DNA of 64,000 bases from Cylindrotheca closterium (GCA_933822405.4 CAKOGP040002413.1:1-64000); one strand, 5' to 3'. Counted from the first letter of the stretch, positions 41,977-53,517 are shown. Numbers and translations are program-made. Notes: generated by a model not told the origin, from the sequence alone.

Positions 41977-42866
41977 CTAGAAACCATCGTCTGGTATTTG
42001 GACCTGTCATAGGAATGGAAGAAGAGTGATTTGTAATGAGTCAGTCGTGATATCCTCTGACTGGAGCAATGCACCAGTAAATCATCTATTGATGCTTACC
42101 TTCATGCCTTCAAAGTCTTCTCGAACCAATATTTGACAACCCAACCGAGATCTGGATCAATGAAGAGTATTGAAAGAACAATAATACAACTTACTTGTCA
42201 GGTTCTTTTTACATCGCTCAGAAGCCAGCAGAACATATAGTAAAGACTCACGTATCGGTGACTTCAAACGCCAAATCGAGCATATCCTCTTCCTCTTCGG
42301 TCATTTCGGGTAACTTGTCGAATACGTCTTGTTCAAAAATTAAGTGACAGGTACTGCATGCCAGTTCAGCTCCACAGGCGCCTATGGTATTGTCATGAAA
42401 AAAGTAGTATGTGACATGTGAACAAACAATTTTGAAAAAGATTTCATCGTTGTAACGTCTTTCAAATCCAACATCTTCACGCACCTTCTAGTTCTACATT
42501 ATTGTCATGTGCCACATGGAGCAGGTTTTGACCAATTTCAGCATCCACAGTTATTTCTTCGCCATCTGGATCGACGTATGTGATGGATACGGTATTCTTG
42601 GCAAGCTCAACTGTTGAGCATAGTTTTGGAGGGATGGAGTGGAAGATCATATTAGGAAAAACAATAGAATGAGAAAGGAGGGGTGACAAAACCTACTCCG
42701 ATACACGAGAGGGGGATTCATGGGTACACTTACAACTGCGAGAATAGGTCCTTTTGGCCATATTCAACTTTGATCCCGCTTTCTTTATTGCAGATCTTTC
42801 AAGTAGCGATGGAATGCTTCGAGTTAGAGCGCGGGTAGCCAATCTGGAAACGCTGGATGGCATCAT
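41977..42866 (-). CDS. mitochondrial [2Fe-2S] ferredoxin (adrenodoxin type)
   Basis: Predicted electron carrier for mitochondrial iron-sulfur cluster assembly and related steps. Five exons: 42866-42734, 42610-42485, 42381-42252, 42151-42100, 42003-41977. They join in phases to 155 residues. The donor of intron 2 is GTGCGT. The N-terminus [20 protein letters not shown] is an Arg/Ser/Ala-rich presequence. The fold starts at [18 protein letters not shown]; cluster ligands are in [14 protein letters not shown], with the fourth cysteine in SRLGCQILV. The acidic [16 protein letters not shown] region, the docking surface for reductase, is typical. The last exon encodes only VQIPDDGF and a stop, so it is the least certain. 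Five exons for so small a gene is exceptional in this window. Confidence 0.9.
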
Positions 42867-43154
42867 GTTTGGCTACGATGTGTGGTGTGAGAAAGTAAAG
42901 AAACCGTTGTGCACTCATTCATTGAATTGACGTCATCACAAATACATGTCTGTCATTCGTCGGATCGTCTCAGGGAGCCACGACAGACCGCACAGCCGTT
43001 TTTTCATTCGCGCTAGCCGTTGTTGGTGGGTGTTGTGTTTAGAGACGGACATGTACGAGACACCTTTACTATTGCCCCAAACCAACGGTTTTCTTCAGAC
43101 TCACGTTTTTGGGAGTCCAACCAAGAAAACAACAAACGGGTTTTTGGAAGTTTG

Positions 43155-46100
43155 ATGGAACGATTGGATTGGAACTGTGTACAAGTAGTCCAATTCAACA
43201 TATCCACATTCCTCAAATCATCTATCATGAAGCTGGAGAGAGTTCTGTTTCCAGAAGATGTTCTGTCTTCGAGGATGAGGGGGAAGAAGGCATCCAACTG
43301 CCTCGGTGACATTTCCAACCGTGGTGGTGGTGGCAAAACAAAAGCGACGAGGGGAAAGCGACAACAGCAAAAGCATCGGGTTGGAAAAAAAGCAGAATTC
43401 GTTTCAGTCTTGATGAATCTCGATGGAAACAAACCAGCAAAGCGGGAAAAAAAGAATAGCCGGTCGTCTAAACAACATTCAGTTCCAAAAGAACAAGCGG
43501 ATTCACTGTCTCACAAAATTGGAGCAACGCAATCATCTCGTCCACTCAATGACTCCAATCCAAGCATTCAAATCATCGATGAGTCACTAATGCAATCTCT
43601 TGGTGCTACTGAATCATTACTGCTCTTGGGTAGTCTCAATGGAAATGCTAGGTCCAAGAATGCACAATCCAAGTCTGGAAGAAAAAGTGAACCGAGACGA
43701 AATAAGCGTGGACGAGTATCCAAACGAGCGAGGGAATTTGTGACCAAACTGATACAAGGCACTGGTAGTGACGGTATTGTTCGAGATAAAAGATCTAGTG
43801 GGGTGCAGTCAAAGATGAGTGAGACTTCAGAAAAGGCAAATGCTCGGAATATTTTGATGGAGAGTCGTAGCTCTGGAAAGCCGTCACAACAACAGCAAAA
43901 GACTAGACGACCAAAGAGGCATCGTGATAGTATCGACGACACTTCAAAATTGCAAGATACCCAGGAATTGCAAGTTACAGAGCTGGTGAAACCAGCAAGC
44001 AAGAAAATACGGAACAATATTTCTGTTGGCATATCCAAACTGGTACGAGGCAAAAGGGCAAAGTTCACCGAAAGTAATGAACGAAGCAATAGACGGAAAG
44101 ACAAACTTGAAGTCTCTTGTGGTGGACTAGGTGCTTTATGTGGGCTCAATAACAACGGACGTTCATTCCCTGTACCGAACCCAGTCTTGAACCGGAGTGT
44201 CCTGGTTTCACCACTGACTGTTGAGTCTCTCGATTGCAATGGCTACAAGGATGGAGGAAAATGCAGCAAAAAGTCAAAAAGGTTTTCGAGCAAGCGAAAT
44301 AATGGATCGAATGCTAAAACAAAAGACCACAATGTTCACGGCAAAAAGAAAGCGACGAAAGCCCACCAACGTTTAAATATGCATGAAGGAAAGAAAACCA
44401 AAGTCCTTTCGCCAAAACGAGACAAGAACACTGAAAGCACTAAGATGGCACCGAAACAATCTCTTGATCTGCTAGATCCTGAACAAGAGTCAGTATGCGC
44501 CTCATTTTCTGTCCAAAGCCCTGTAGTGGTGACCCAAGAGTGTGAGGCATCAAAGAAAGTCTCGCTCTCTTTATCTACCAAAGGTGGTGATATATTGTTG
44601 AACAAATCTGTCTCCGGATCAATTCGTAATATTAGGAAGGAGTCGAAATCACTCGGAAAGGGGTCCCTGTCGACCAAATGTCGCATCGCCAAATCGAGGC
44701 GTTTGATTAGCATGTCGCACACATGGGATCAAGGCTCGTCTCGTGCCACCTCTATAAAAAGAGATGCGTTGAATCAAGAAGCTGGAAAGTATGTAATTGA
44801 AGTGGAAGAAGCGGATCTATCTTTGCTACATCAAAGAGTGGCTGATTCATTTGAACAAAGGCATCAAGTCGCAGAACGCCCAAACGTCTCCTTGGATTCA
44901 AATTGCGATTGTCAAGAGTCGAAACAAACAGGAGAATCCTCCGATAGAAGTGACGGCAAAGAAAGAGCCAAGAAATCAGTCCCAGCAAGAAAATTAACAG
45001 GCGAGATAGTTTGTGAACAGATGCAAGATCCTAAAGGGCGACGAGGGTTTGGTCTCTCTATTGACGTTAATGTCAAACCTTCGCCACGATTAGGTCAAGG
45101 AAGAAAACCTTTTAACCAGACAGAAAAAGAAAAGAAAACGGCAGGGCCAACTCCCCTTCGAAAATCTCCTCGACTTCGAACACCAGATAACTCGGATGAT
45201 GATAAGGAGAACAACGAGACTAAATCCACTAGAGTAAGAAGATCCCGTCGATCGGTGGGACGCCCTCGCCGTCTCGGAGTATTTGAAGGCGAAGATGATT
45301 CGATTTATGTGCCGACGCCTTCAGCAACCAGCGCTTCGAAGAAGAAACGCAATAGCAAAACTTCGGCAGAGAGACTGAAGCCGAAACCAAAACCAATTGA
45401 GCAGGAGCAAGGAAAGGAGAATCCAGAGATTAAGACTATTCAATGGAGGGAGGATGAAATTCTTCTCCTTAAAGAAGCACAGAAAGAAGTTGATCCAAAA
45501 TCTTATTCCTACTGGCAAGATGTTGCTGATCTCGTGGGAACTAGGTCAGCCGAAGATTGTCAAGAAAAATGGTTTTCATTGGCCAAGACCCCAAACGTTC
45601 GACAGAGGAAGAAAAAGGGCAAAGCAAATTTGAAAGAAATTCCAAATTCGCCCCAGGACGATGACATATTTGACGCCACTCCAATGAAGGCCCTGTTCTC
45701 CAAATCATCAATCGAGGGAGATCCTCTGCTTGGAAGCATAGGATTTCTATCGCAGTTGAATCTTGGAAGCGCTGTCAAGGTGGAACGAGTCCCTATCGAT
45801 CATGAATCGAAGACCTTGGCAACGAAACGCGGATACAAATCATACATTAAGGATATGAGGCGTGAGGTGCTTGCCAAAGATAAGAAGAAGCCGCCAAGAC
45901 TGCCCAAGGAGAAAAGCTCTAAAGCGAGGAACGTCAGAGAAAAAGCTGGGGAAGGAGATATTGAACTCAGAGGTCGGCTTAGCCCTGGCGGAACTATTCA
46001 TATGACTTCAAACGTAGACGAGGAGATAGATGATGAATACAATATGGATGAGGAGTGCGACGATGACGATCCATTCTTTTCCAGGAGAGTTCAAGCGTAA
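43155..46100 (+). CDS. large SANT/Myb-domain nuclear protein (possibly KNL2/M18BP1-like)
   Basis: About 981 residues from the ATG at 43155; an ATG at 43227 is also plausible, and the frame itself opens at 43020 without an ATG. Most of the protein is Lys/Arg/Ser-rich and disordered, with repeated basic patches (KRPKRHRDSID, RRSRRSVGRPRRLG), suggesting a chromatin or nucleolar role. One clear domain near ~770-830 is SANT/Myb (IKTIQWREDEILLLKEAQKE, YWQDVADLVGTRSAEDCQEK). The GTRSAEDCQEKW string and the following ATPMKAL and KRGYKSYIKDMRR segments resemble the SANT region and downstream part of the centromere licensing factors KNL2/M18BP1. The SANTA domain of those proteins was not found, so this is a suggestion only. 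The end is strongly acidic. Confidence 0.75.
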   Translation: MERLDWNCVQVVQFNISTFLKSSIMKLERVLFPEDVLSSRMRGKKASNCLGDISNRGGGGKTKATRGKRQQQKHRVGKKAEFVSVLMNLDGNKPAKREKKNSRSSKQHSVPKEQADSLSHKIGATQSSRPLNDSNPSIQIIDESLMQSLGATESLLLLGSLNGNARSKNAQSKSGRKSEPRRNKRGRVSKRAREFVTKLIQGTGSDGIVRDKRSSGVQSKMSETSEKANARNILMESRSSGKPSQQQQKTRRPKRHRDSIDDTSKLQDTQELQVTELVKPASKKIRNNISVGISKLVRGKRAKFTESNERSNRRKDKLEVSCGGLGALCGLNNNGRSFPVPNPVLNRSVLVSPLTVESLDCNGYKDGGKCSKKSKRFSSKRNNGSNAKTKDHNVHGKKKATKAHQRLNMHEGKKTKVLSPKRDKNTESTKMAPKQSLDLLDPEQESVCASFSVQSPVVVTQECEASKKVSLSLSTKGGDILLNKSVSGSIRNIRKESKSLGKGSLSTKCRIAKSRRLISMSHTWDQGSSRATSIKRDALNQEAGKYVIEVEEADLSLLHQRVADSFEQRHQVAERPNVSLDSNCDCQESKQTGESSDRSDGKERAKKSVPARKLTGEIVCEQMQDPKGRRGFGLSIDVNVKPSPRLGQGRKPFNQTEKEKKTAGPTPLRKSPRLRTPDNSDDDKENNETKSTRVRRSRRSVGRPRRLGVFEGEDDSIYVPTPSATSASKKKRNSKTSAERLKPKPKPIEQEQGKENPEIKTIQWREDEILLLKEAQKEVDPKSYSYWQDVADLVGTRSAEDCQEKWFSLAKTPNVRQRKKKGKANLKEIPNSPQDDDIFDATPMKALFSKSSIEGDPLLGSIGFLSQLNLGSAVKVERVPIDHESKTLATKRGYKSYIKDMRREVLAKDKKKPPRLPKEKSSKARNVREKAGEGDIELRGRLSPGGTIHMTSNVDEEIDDEYNMDEECDDDDPFFSRRVQA

Positions 46101-46263
46101 TTGCCTCTTCAAAAATTAGTCTTGGTACAATGTTTTTCTATGGAACCACAACAAATATCTAATAGAAAGCACATTTTGGCAACTTTTATGAATTTGTGAC
46201 GCAAAGGTTGCTTCACTCTCTTCCGAGTTTTCTATTCCCGAAACTTGACTTGTGTCCGTTGCA

Positions 46264-48298
46264 CTACGACGAAACATCGAAACCCTTTTGCTTCTTGACA
46301 ACTTCCAAAAGACCCAAGAACTGCAAAACAAAACGTGAGATAAAAGGAAAGAAAATAAGATGTATTTTTCAAATAGTGAAACGAGCTTACCATTGGATTT
46401 GGTTTCTCTGGTCGGCTTGTGAATTCTGGATGGAATTGAGCTCCGACAAAGTATGGATGAACATCATTGTCTAGTTCAATGACTTCCATGCGTTCTCCAC
46501 TGGCATCAGTATTCTTTCCAACAAATTTCAATCCCAGCCCTTCAAGTTTTCTAGCATAGATAGGATTGACTTCGTAGCGATGACGATGACGTTCCATGAT
46601 GCGTTCGTGGCCATAGAGTTTGCGTGCCAAACTTCCGTCCCGTAGAATGGTTTCCCGGGCACCCAATCGCATAGTTCCTCCCATTCGTTCGCGGTCTCCT
46701 TCCGGCATGAAAATGACGACATCGTCCTCCCCTTCGACAAGATCCTTTTGGAATTCGGCACTGTGTGCTGTGGGCATACCACCAAAACTACGAGCATATT
46801 CGATGACTGCAGCTTGCATTCCGAGGCAAATGCCCAAAAAGGGAATCTTTTCTTCCCGAGCCTTGCGAATGGCATTGATCTTTCCTTCAAATCCTCGCGA
46901 TCCAAATCCTCCAGGGACCACCATTCCATCACATTTTAGCAATCGCGCCATGGTTTCTTCGTTGCCACCTTCCAACTCGGACGAATCGATGAATTCAATG
47001 GTTAGCTTTTGCTTCGTGGCAATGGAGGCGTGGGTAAGAGCCTTAACCACGGATAAATATGCATCTCCCTGATCACAGTACTTTCCCACCATGGCAATGG
47101 TACAATCATTTTCTGGTTGGTCCACACTGTTCGCCAGTTGGGTCCATTCTCGAAAGAGTTTGCTATTTCTCAACTCACAAAGGTCGGGTGCCGCATTGTA
47201 TTTGAGTCCATGCTTTCGATACTTTGGCAAACGGAGTCGTTGCGCCAACATCCCACATAAATTCTGTTCTACCATCATGAGTGGAACCCGATAAATGTTG
47301 GAAACGTCGTGAAGCGAAATGATGGCTTGTTCCGGAACAGAAGTAAAAAGCGCCAACTTTTTTCGGGTGTCATCTCCCAACATTTCCTTGCCTCGACAGC
47401 ACAAGAAATCTGGCCGAAGTCCCAATTGCATCATCATTTTCACCGAGTGTTGTGTAGGTTTGGTCTTTTGCTCCGAAATGGGACTGCCCAAAACCGGCAC
47501 CAAGGATACGTGAACAAAGCACATGTTCTTGTACCCCACCTGTTCTTGTAATTGTCGCAAGGCTTCCACAAAGGGCATAGATTCAATATCTCCCAAAGTT
47601 CCTCCCAACTCTACAATGCAAATTTCCGGCTCCATACTATCATTGTCTTGCCTGGAAGTATCGGTTGCCATAGCTGTCGCTTTGGAAAAGTGTGTAATTG
47701 GCGCCTTGGCCACTTCCAAGACCCATTGTTGAATGGCATCACTAACGTGGGGAACCACTTGTACCGTTTTGCCCAAGTAGTCTCCTACCCTTTCTTTTTC
47801 AATCACTTGTTGGTAAATCTTGCCCGTGGACAAATTTGAATTCTTGGTCAAACAGACACTTAGGAATCGTTCGTAATTTCCGAGATCAAGGTCAGTCTCT
47901 CCACCATCATCCAACACAAATACTTCTCCATGTTCAAATGGCGACATGGTACCCGCATCTACATTGAGGTATGGATCAATTTTGAGTGCCGTCACTCGAT
48001 ATCCCATGGCCCGAAACAAGACGCCAATGGATGACGCCGTGACACCCTTTCCGATACCCGACAGGACGCCGCCCGTCACAACGACCAATTTTCGATTGGA
48101 ATCGATCAGTTCTTGGGCCATTTCTTCGATTGTGGATGATTGAGTGGAACCTCCTCGAAGTTGATGAAAGGCATTTTCGACAATTGGATCGGCGGAATAT
48201 TTTGGTGTTGTCGTCAGATGAATACCCTGCGTAGCACTTATGGCTAGAAGTCCCGGTATAATGACACCAAGAACCAGGAGCAGGGATATTTGAATCAT
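46264..48298 (-). CDS. CTP synthase with an N-terminal signal-like extension
   Basis: Makes CTP from UTP using glutamine and ATP. Exons 48298-46391 and 46320-46264 join in phase 0 to 654 residues. The last exon gives FLGLLEVVKKQKGFDVSS, the expected C-terminus. The synthetase domain has LVVVTGGVLSGIGKG near residue 70, LKIDPYLNVDAGTMSPFEHG and GGETDLDLGNYERF. The glutamine amidotransferase part (~370-640) has GFGSRGFEGK, the nucleophile in GICLGMQ and QFHPEF with His and Glu. The first 59 residues are unusual: a hydrophobic stretch (ISLLLVLGVIIPGLLAIS) like a signal peptide or membrane anchor, followed by a Ser/Thr/Gln-rich linker. Canonical enzymes would start near the internal ATG at 48121, so either start may be used. 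Confidence 0.93.
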
Positions 48299-49258
48299 TT
48301 TGTGTCTTTTTTCTCTTTTGTTGTGTTTTCTTGTTGTTCAAATAGGTAGAATGAATCAATCGTTTTGGCTTTTTGATGTGATGGTTGATGTGATGGTGAT
48401 GAAGTTGTGGGCGATGATGGGTGGATGTTGTATCCTTTGTGACGTGTCAGTCTGTCCTTCGTGTTTAAAACTTTTCGGTGGTATCACTCTCCTCGCTCTA
48501 TCATACGTACTGGTAGACGTACTGGATACCTACCAACCGGCGGTACAGCAACATGGAACAAAAAGGGAAATTTATAGTTGTAAACAAATAATATCCACTA
48601 TCTGTTGTCAATGCTGTCTCGGATAACAGTATACTGAAAATTCCCTCTGACTACAGCACTAGGTACTGTAGGAAGCAGCAGACGGCTCGAGCCTGTAACT
48701 ACCGGGTACTGTATCGATTGATTCGAAACAACTTGTTTATGGTGGCGGATAAATAGTACTTCTATAGGCTTCTCTTGCGTCTACTTTTAATTTGAAATCG
48801 GAGGAATCGAAAGAACTGTTTAGAAGGGTTAGAAGGGAGATATCCGCTGGTAAATTCTACGTACGGGAGTCAGGCGCATGCACGTACAATCGGCGAGAAT
48901 CTGCGGCTCAAGACAAAGGGATCGAATCATCAGCAGCTTGTGGCAATAGCATTGTTTTGTTTGGTGAGGATCTTCCATTACCACCAATAACAAAAACCTT
49001 ATAGATTCATAGGGAAGGAAGATCACGATTGTAGTTGGGAGAACGGCAAGACAAATCTACCTTGCAAGGACCAATCCACGTTTCATTCTTTGAACCAATC
49101 AACATCAACACTGCCTAAAAAAGATTTGGACGACGCGTGATTGATTGATTGATTGATTGATTCATTGTTTCCACACTGGTTGCTATCATACATACACGTC
49201 ATACACACACACACACATATTAATAGATTCCTACAGCTTCACACTTAGAACCACAGCA
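48299..49258. other. upstream region of CTP synthase and exportin-7
   Basis: Divergent intergenic stretch of about 960 bp. A GTAC-rich cluster lies at 48503-48532, and (TGAT)n with (AC)n microsatellites lies at 49138-49216 just before the exportin ATG. No gene supported. Confidence 0.4.
49138..49216. repeat. (TGAT)n and (AC)n microsatellites in the exportin-7 leader
   Basis: About six TGAT units at 49138-49161 and seven AC units at 49203-49216. They probably lie in the 5' UTR. Confidence 0.8.
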
Positions 49259-52200
49259 ATGGACGCCCAACAGCTAGCTCAAGTGGAAGCCCTCTGCGAA
49301 ACGCTTTACACGGGCGTTCCTTCCACGAATGCCGACGGAGAACCCATCACACTGCAAGAAGCCCAACAACGACTCCTCAGCTTACGGACCTCTGCAGAAT
49401 ACATTCCTCAATGCCAATACATTCTGGACAATTCAAGTTCGCAATACGCTCGTTTGGTGGCCACAAATTCTTTGACGGAACTCATAACGGTGCATTGGAA
49501 TTCTTTTACCATCCCTCAACGCATTGACATTCGCAACTACGTTTTGGGGTATCTGGCGAACAACGGGCCTCAATTACAAGACTATGTGGTCACCTCCTTG
49601 ATCAAATTGGTCTGTCGGATTACCAAATTGGGATGGTTCGATGATAACGTTCATCGGGAGTTGGCGGACGATGTTACCAAGTTCTTGCAGGCTACTGTCG
49701 ACCATTGTATACTGGGACTCAAAATATTGAACCAATTGGTAGATGAACTCAATATACCAACCTTGGGAAGAACACTCACACAACATCGAAAGACTAGCGT
49801 AAGCTTTCGGGATGTATGCTTGCTCAAAGTCTTTCAATTGGGGTTGACCACGCTGAAACAACTTCAGACACGAGCCATAAGTACGTGCCAATGTTATCAA
49901 ATCCTGCTGGATCCTGCAGGGTCCACCGACTTGCACTCCAACGACACACATGCCATGTATCTCACAATAACATTCCTTCTTTCTTCCTTTCTTCGTTCTT
50001 TCATTCAATCGATTGCCACAGCCGCAGAACCACGCCAAGAGGCCACAATGGGGGAACAAGCATTAGGCCTTTGTGTTCGATGTTTGAGCTTTGATTTCAT
50101 TGGTACCAACCCGGACGAGTCAACAGAGGATGTGGGAACTATTCAAGCACCAACATCATGGAGACCCCTATTGTCAGATCCCGCCACCACAGAGCTAATG
50201 TTTGAGTTTTATGCCAACACGGAACCACCACGATCGTCCAAAGCCATGGAGGCTATCATTCTCATGGCGTCGGTCCGACGATCCATCTTTCCTACCGACA
50301 AGGATCGTGGTGCGTTTTTAGCAAGACTCATCAATGGTATTCGAGAGATGCTTTCCCAACAAACGGGACTTCAACACCAAGACAACTATCATCAGTTTTG
50401 CCGATTGCTGGGGCGCCTAAAGGCCAACTACCAGCTGTCAGAACTCGTCAAGACGGATGGTTACATGGAATGGCTCGAACTTGCTGCCTCTTTTACAGTC
50501 CAATCCATACGCAACTGGCAATACAGTACCAACTCGATACACTATCTCCTCTCTCTATGGGGACGTTTAGTAGCAGCAGTACCCTATGTCCGACCAGAAA
50601 CGGGGGCTCAAGGACACGTCCAAAGTTTGGAAAAGCAAGTTTTGACAGTGGTAGAAACATACATAGATGGCATGTTGGGATCGGTGGAAGCAGTCTTGCG
50701 CAGTGACGGAGCCTTGGAGAATCCACTGGATGACGATGGTTCCCTAAGAGAACAAATGGATCGGTTGCCCGTCATATGTCGATTCCAATACGCGCAAGTC
50801 GCACAAATGATACTCAACAAGTTTGATCCACTCATGTCGCAATACCAAGATTTGATACAACGATTGGGAAGCAATCCTACGAGTTCGGCACCGACTGATG
50901 TTCAACAAACACTGGCTATTATTGAAGGACAGTTGACTTGGTTGACCTTTATTATTGGAAGTGTTGTCGGGGGGCACAGTTGGTCCTCCGCTCATCTAGG
51001 GGAGGGTGACGAGACGATTGATGCAAGTCTGAGTCGGCGGGCACTCCAATTAGCCCAAGGCATAGATTACCGATTGACTGCTTCCAGTGGACAGGGTCGA
51101 GCGGATCCAATGTTGGAACAAGCTTTGTTGTTTTACTTTCAAAACTTTCGACGAGTGTACATGTTCATGTGGGACCAAATGTCTGGCTCCAGCTCTTCGG
51201 CGAGTAGTGACAGCTTGTCTGTGGGCATGATTGTGGCCAAATTGGATTCGGCCCCTTCCAGCAAACAAAAGATTTACCAGCGCATGTTTGAGCATTTGGG
51301 AATGGGTGATCATACGGTGGTTGCAAATATCATTGTGACCAAAATGGGGAATAACCTGAAGTATTGGCCAGATGACAATGATATTACTGGGAAAACGCTG
51401 GATTTACTACACGACATGGCGGGTGGATACAGTAGTTCAAAGCTCTTGTTGAATCTTGAGACGGTTCGGTTTTTGGCCATGCACCACACGGAGGATCACT
51501 TTCCATTCTTGGCGATCCCCTCCAATGCGAGACATCGAACAACGTTTCACTCGACTCTGACACGGCTACTCTTGTCACCGAATGGTGAAGACAAGCTGGG
51601 TCTGACGTTCGAGCAATTCCTAGAACCAATTGTCAATACCATTGGACAGCTAGGATTACTTTCACCGAATGATCTGCGCAGTGAAAACTGTCGAAGACCG
51701 TTGATTGGTGTCTTTCGAGATTTGAGAGGTATCACTGCCAGTCTTCACAATCGGAAGGCGTACAGTTCTCTCTTTGAAATCCTCCACCCCACCCACCTCC
51801 CACTCCTCCCAAAGGTTGCTGACCTTTGGTACGATCAAACGGATGTGATTATCAGTTTACTGCGTTTTCTGCAAGAATTCTGTCACAACAAGGCAAATCG
51901 AGTCAATTTTGACCAAAGCAGTCCCAATGGAATTCTTCTATTTCGGTGCACCAGTGAAGTCGTTTGTGCTTATGGTAGACGGTTGCTCGCCACACCACCA
52001 CCAAGTAGCACCGACCCCGAAATCTACAAGAAGCGATACAAGGGTCTATCGTTGTCTCTGCTTGTGTTGAATTCCGCACTCGGAGGCAACTACGTTTGTT
52101 TTGGCGTCTTTGAACTCTACAATGATCGGGCGCTGGAAAGTGCTCTTGACGTTGCATTGCAAATGGTTCTTTCCGTTCCAATGGAAGATATCAATGCATA

Positions 52201-52833
52201 TCCAAAGTTGAGCAAAGCTTACTATAGCTTTGTTGAGATTCTGTTCCGCAGTCACAGGAAGACTGTTTTTGCATTGGATACCAGCATTTTCATGCAAATA
52301 ATGACCACTGTTCACGACGGATTGCAATCGAGCGACCCCTCGATTAGCTCCTTTTGTGCGAATACCGTAGATCACATGACGACCTACTACTTCAACAACA
52401 GTGGAAAGGACAAGGTGCCGATGCACAATTTGAACAAGGTATGCTTCTTCAATGGCAAAGTCAATATTGATACACAGTTTGCAATCCTAACACGTCTTCT
52501 CCTCTTTTGTTCCAGCACATTGCTGCCCAGCCAAATCTTTTCTCAAGTTTGACTGCTACGCTCTTCAATTTGTTGCTCTTTGGACCTCCACAGAATCACT
52601 GGGCGGTCATGCGACCAATGCTCAGTCTCATGTTGGCTAGCGAATCTAGTTTCGCGCAATACAAGGACCACCTGTTGAGCACGCAATCACCAGAAAATCA
52701 AGTCGCGCTGAACGAGGCTCTGACGAAACTACTCGCCGACGTGAATCGGAGCTTGGACAGCGCCAACCGCGACCGATTCACACAAAAGCTGACAGCCTTC
52801 CGTGTTGCCACTCGAGGCTTCTTGACGCTGTAG
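49259..52833 (+). CDS. XPO7: exportin-7 (XPO7/RanBP16)-like nuclear transport receptor
   Basis: Predicted Ran-dependent karyopherin carrying cargo between nucleus and cytoplasm. Exons 49259-49880, 50028-52438 and 52516-52833 give 1,116 residues, the size of animal XPO7 (~1,090). The ATG at 49259 matches the family start (MDAQQLAQVEALCETLY). Importin-N features include RIDIRNYVLGYLANNG and KLVCRITKLGWFDD. The helical HEAT-type repeats include LSFDFIGTNPDESTEDVGT, IMASVRRSIFPTDKDRGAFL and NYHQFCRLLGRLKANYQLSE, all strongly like XPO7. Intron 1 (147 nt) is stop-free and divisible by three. Its translation is unlike the family, so it was removed. A second acceptor six bases upstream (CAG at 50021) is possible. 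The last intron has GTATGC and CCAG ends. Confidence 0.93.
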
Positions 52834-53136
52834 TCAATTCGCAAGCTAACAGCGGAAGTTGAGTTGGAACACATGTTGGTTTCAACAGTAGAATATACCA
52901 ACTAGAGCATAACTATCACCGCTATTTTTTCCTAGTTGGATTGAACATTAGAAAAATATCTAATTGGGTCACCGTGACTCACAGCAAGAGCGCAAAACCA
53001 AAATGTGCGGCTTGGCTATGATATGTAACGAGCCAAACGAATTGGTACTTTGTTCCATCGTAGAAGCCTGCACCATGGAGAGTTGAATTCTCACTTTTTC
53101 ACTTTGTTTGCTTTGGGGATCTGTGATTGTTGTACT

Positions 53137-53297
53137 CTATCGAAGATAGCCAACTGGCGCCTACCGCCTGGTTTCTTCCGTGAGGGATTCTTTCTTGGTG
53201 TGACACTGGTGGGTATGTACCAGTACGGTACCGGTACCTGCTAGTGTGAAGCTGGTCTTTTGGATTGCGCGCGAGGCGTGCTGTTCCAAAAGACCAG
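53137..53297. repeat. dispersed hairpin element, copy B
   Basis: Same block order as copy A. A 5-bp stem CTATC/GATAG with loop gaa (53137-53149) is followed by ccAactggcgcctAccgcCtggt, an inserted GTAC-rich stretch (53214-53240), then gtgtgaagctggtctt and a 13-bp inverted repeat (53252-53264 with 53285-53297) around a 20-nt GC-rich loop. The outer bases of the long stem match copy A, whereas its inner bases differ in both arms and still pair. Confidence 0.65.
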
Positions 53298-53301
53298 TCT
53301 T

Positions 53302-53326
53302 TGATATCCCGCGAAGCGGAATATCA
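53302..53326. repeat. 11-bp stem-loop
   Basis: tgatatcccgc and gcggaatatca flank a gaa loop. They pair with one C-A mismatch. It lies 5 bp after element B. Confidence 0.6.
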
Positions 53327-53343
53327 GAGACTTGCTTGCCTAC

Positions 53344-53390
53344 TAGGCCATGCATTGATGCAAAATTTTTTTGCATCAATGCATGGCCTA
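53344..53390. repeat. 22-bp perfect hairpin with 3-nt loop
   Basis: Arms 53344-53365 and 53369-53390 are perfect reverse complements over 22 bp with a ttt loop; the core is tgcattgatgcaaaa. The right arm runs into two tandem copies of ggcctaacag (53385-53404). This is the strongest fold-back in the window. Confidence 0.85.
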
Positions 53391-53461
53391 ACAGGGCCTA
53401 ACAGGGATGTGGAGGGAGGGAAATAAATAAATAAAAGTATTTCTTGATGTATACTCGCACA

Positions 53462-53517
53462 CAAGTTCGATAAATTGATCGGACTTGCAATGCTGTTGTG
53501 ACGGTCGTTCGACCGTC
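53462..53517. repeat. two further stem-loops downstream of element B
   Basis: Stem caagttcgat/atcggacttg (53462-53471 with 53478-53487, one G-T pair on the plus strand) is followed by gacggtcg/cgaccgtc around a tt loop (53500-53517). Confidence 0.6.

Noticed and set aside
43568..44722. Minus-strand frames of 223 and 128 codons
   Set aside because: Antisense to the basic SANT protein. Leu/Ser/Phe-rich translation with no domain.
46620..47839. Plus-strand open frames within CTP synthase (150, 80 and 95 codons)
   Set aside because: They lie antisense to a strongly conserved enzyme and have no family features. They are shadows of its codon use.
53137..53297. Element B as a tRNA or tRNA-derived SINE
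   Set aside because: No recognisable A and B box pair or cloverleaf was found.
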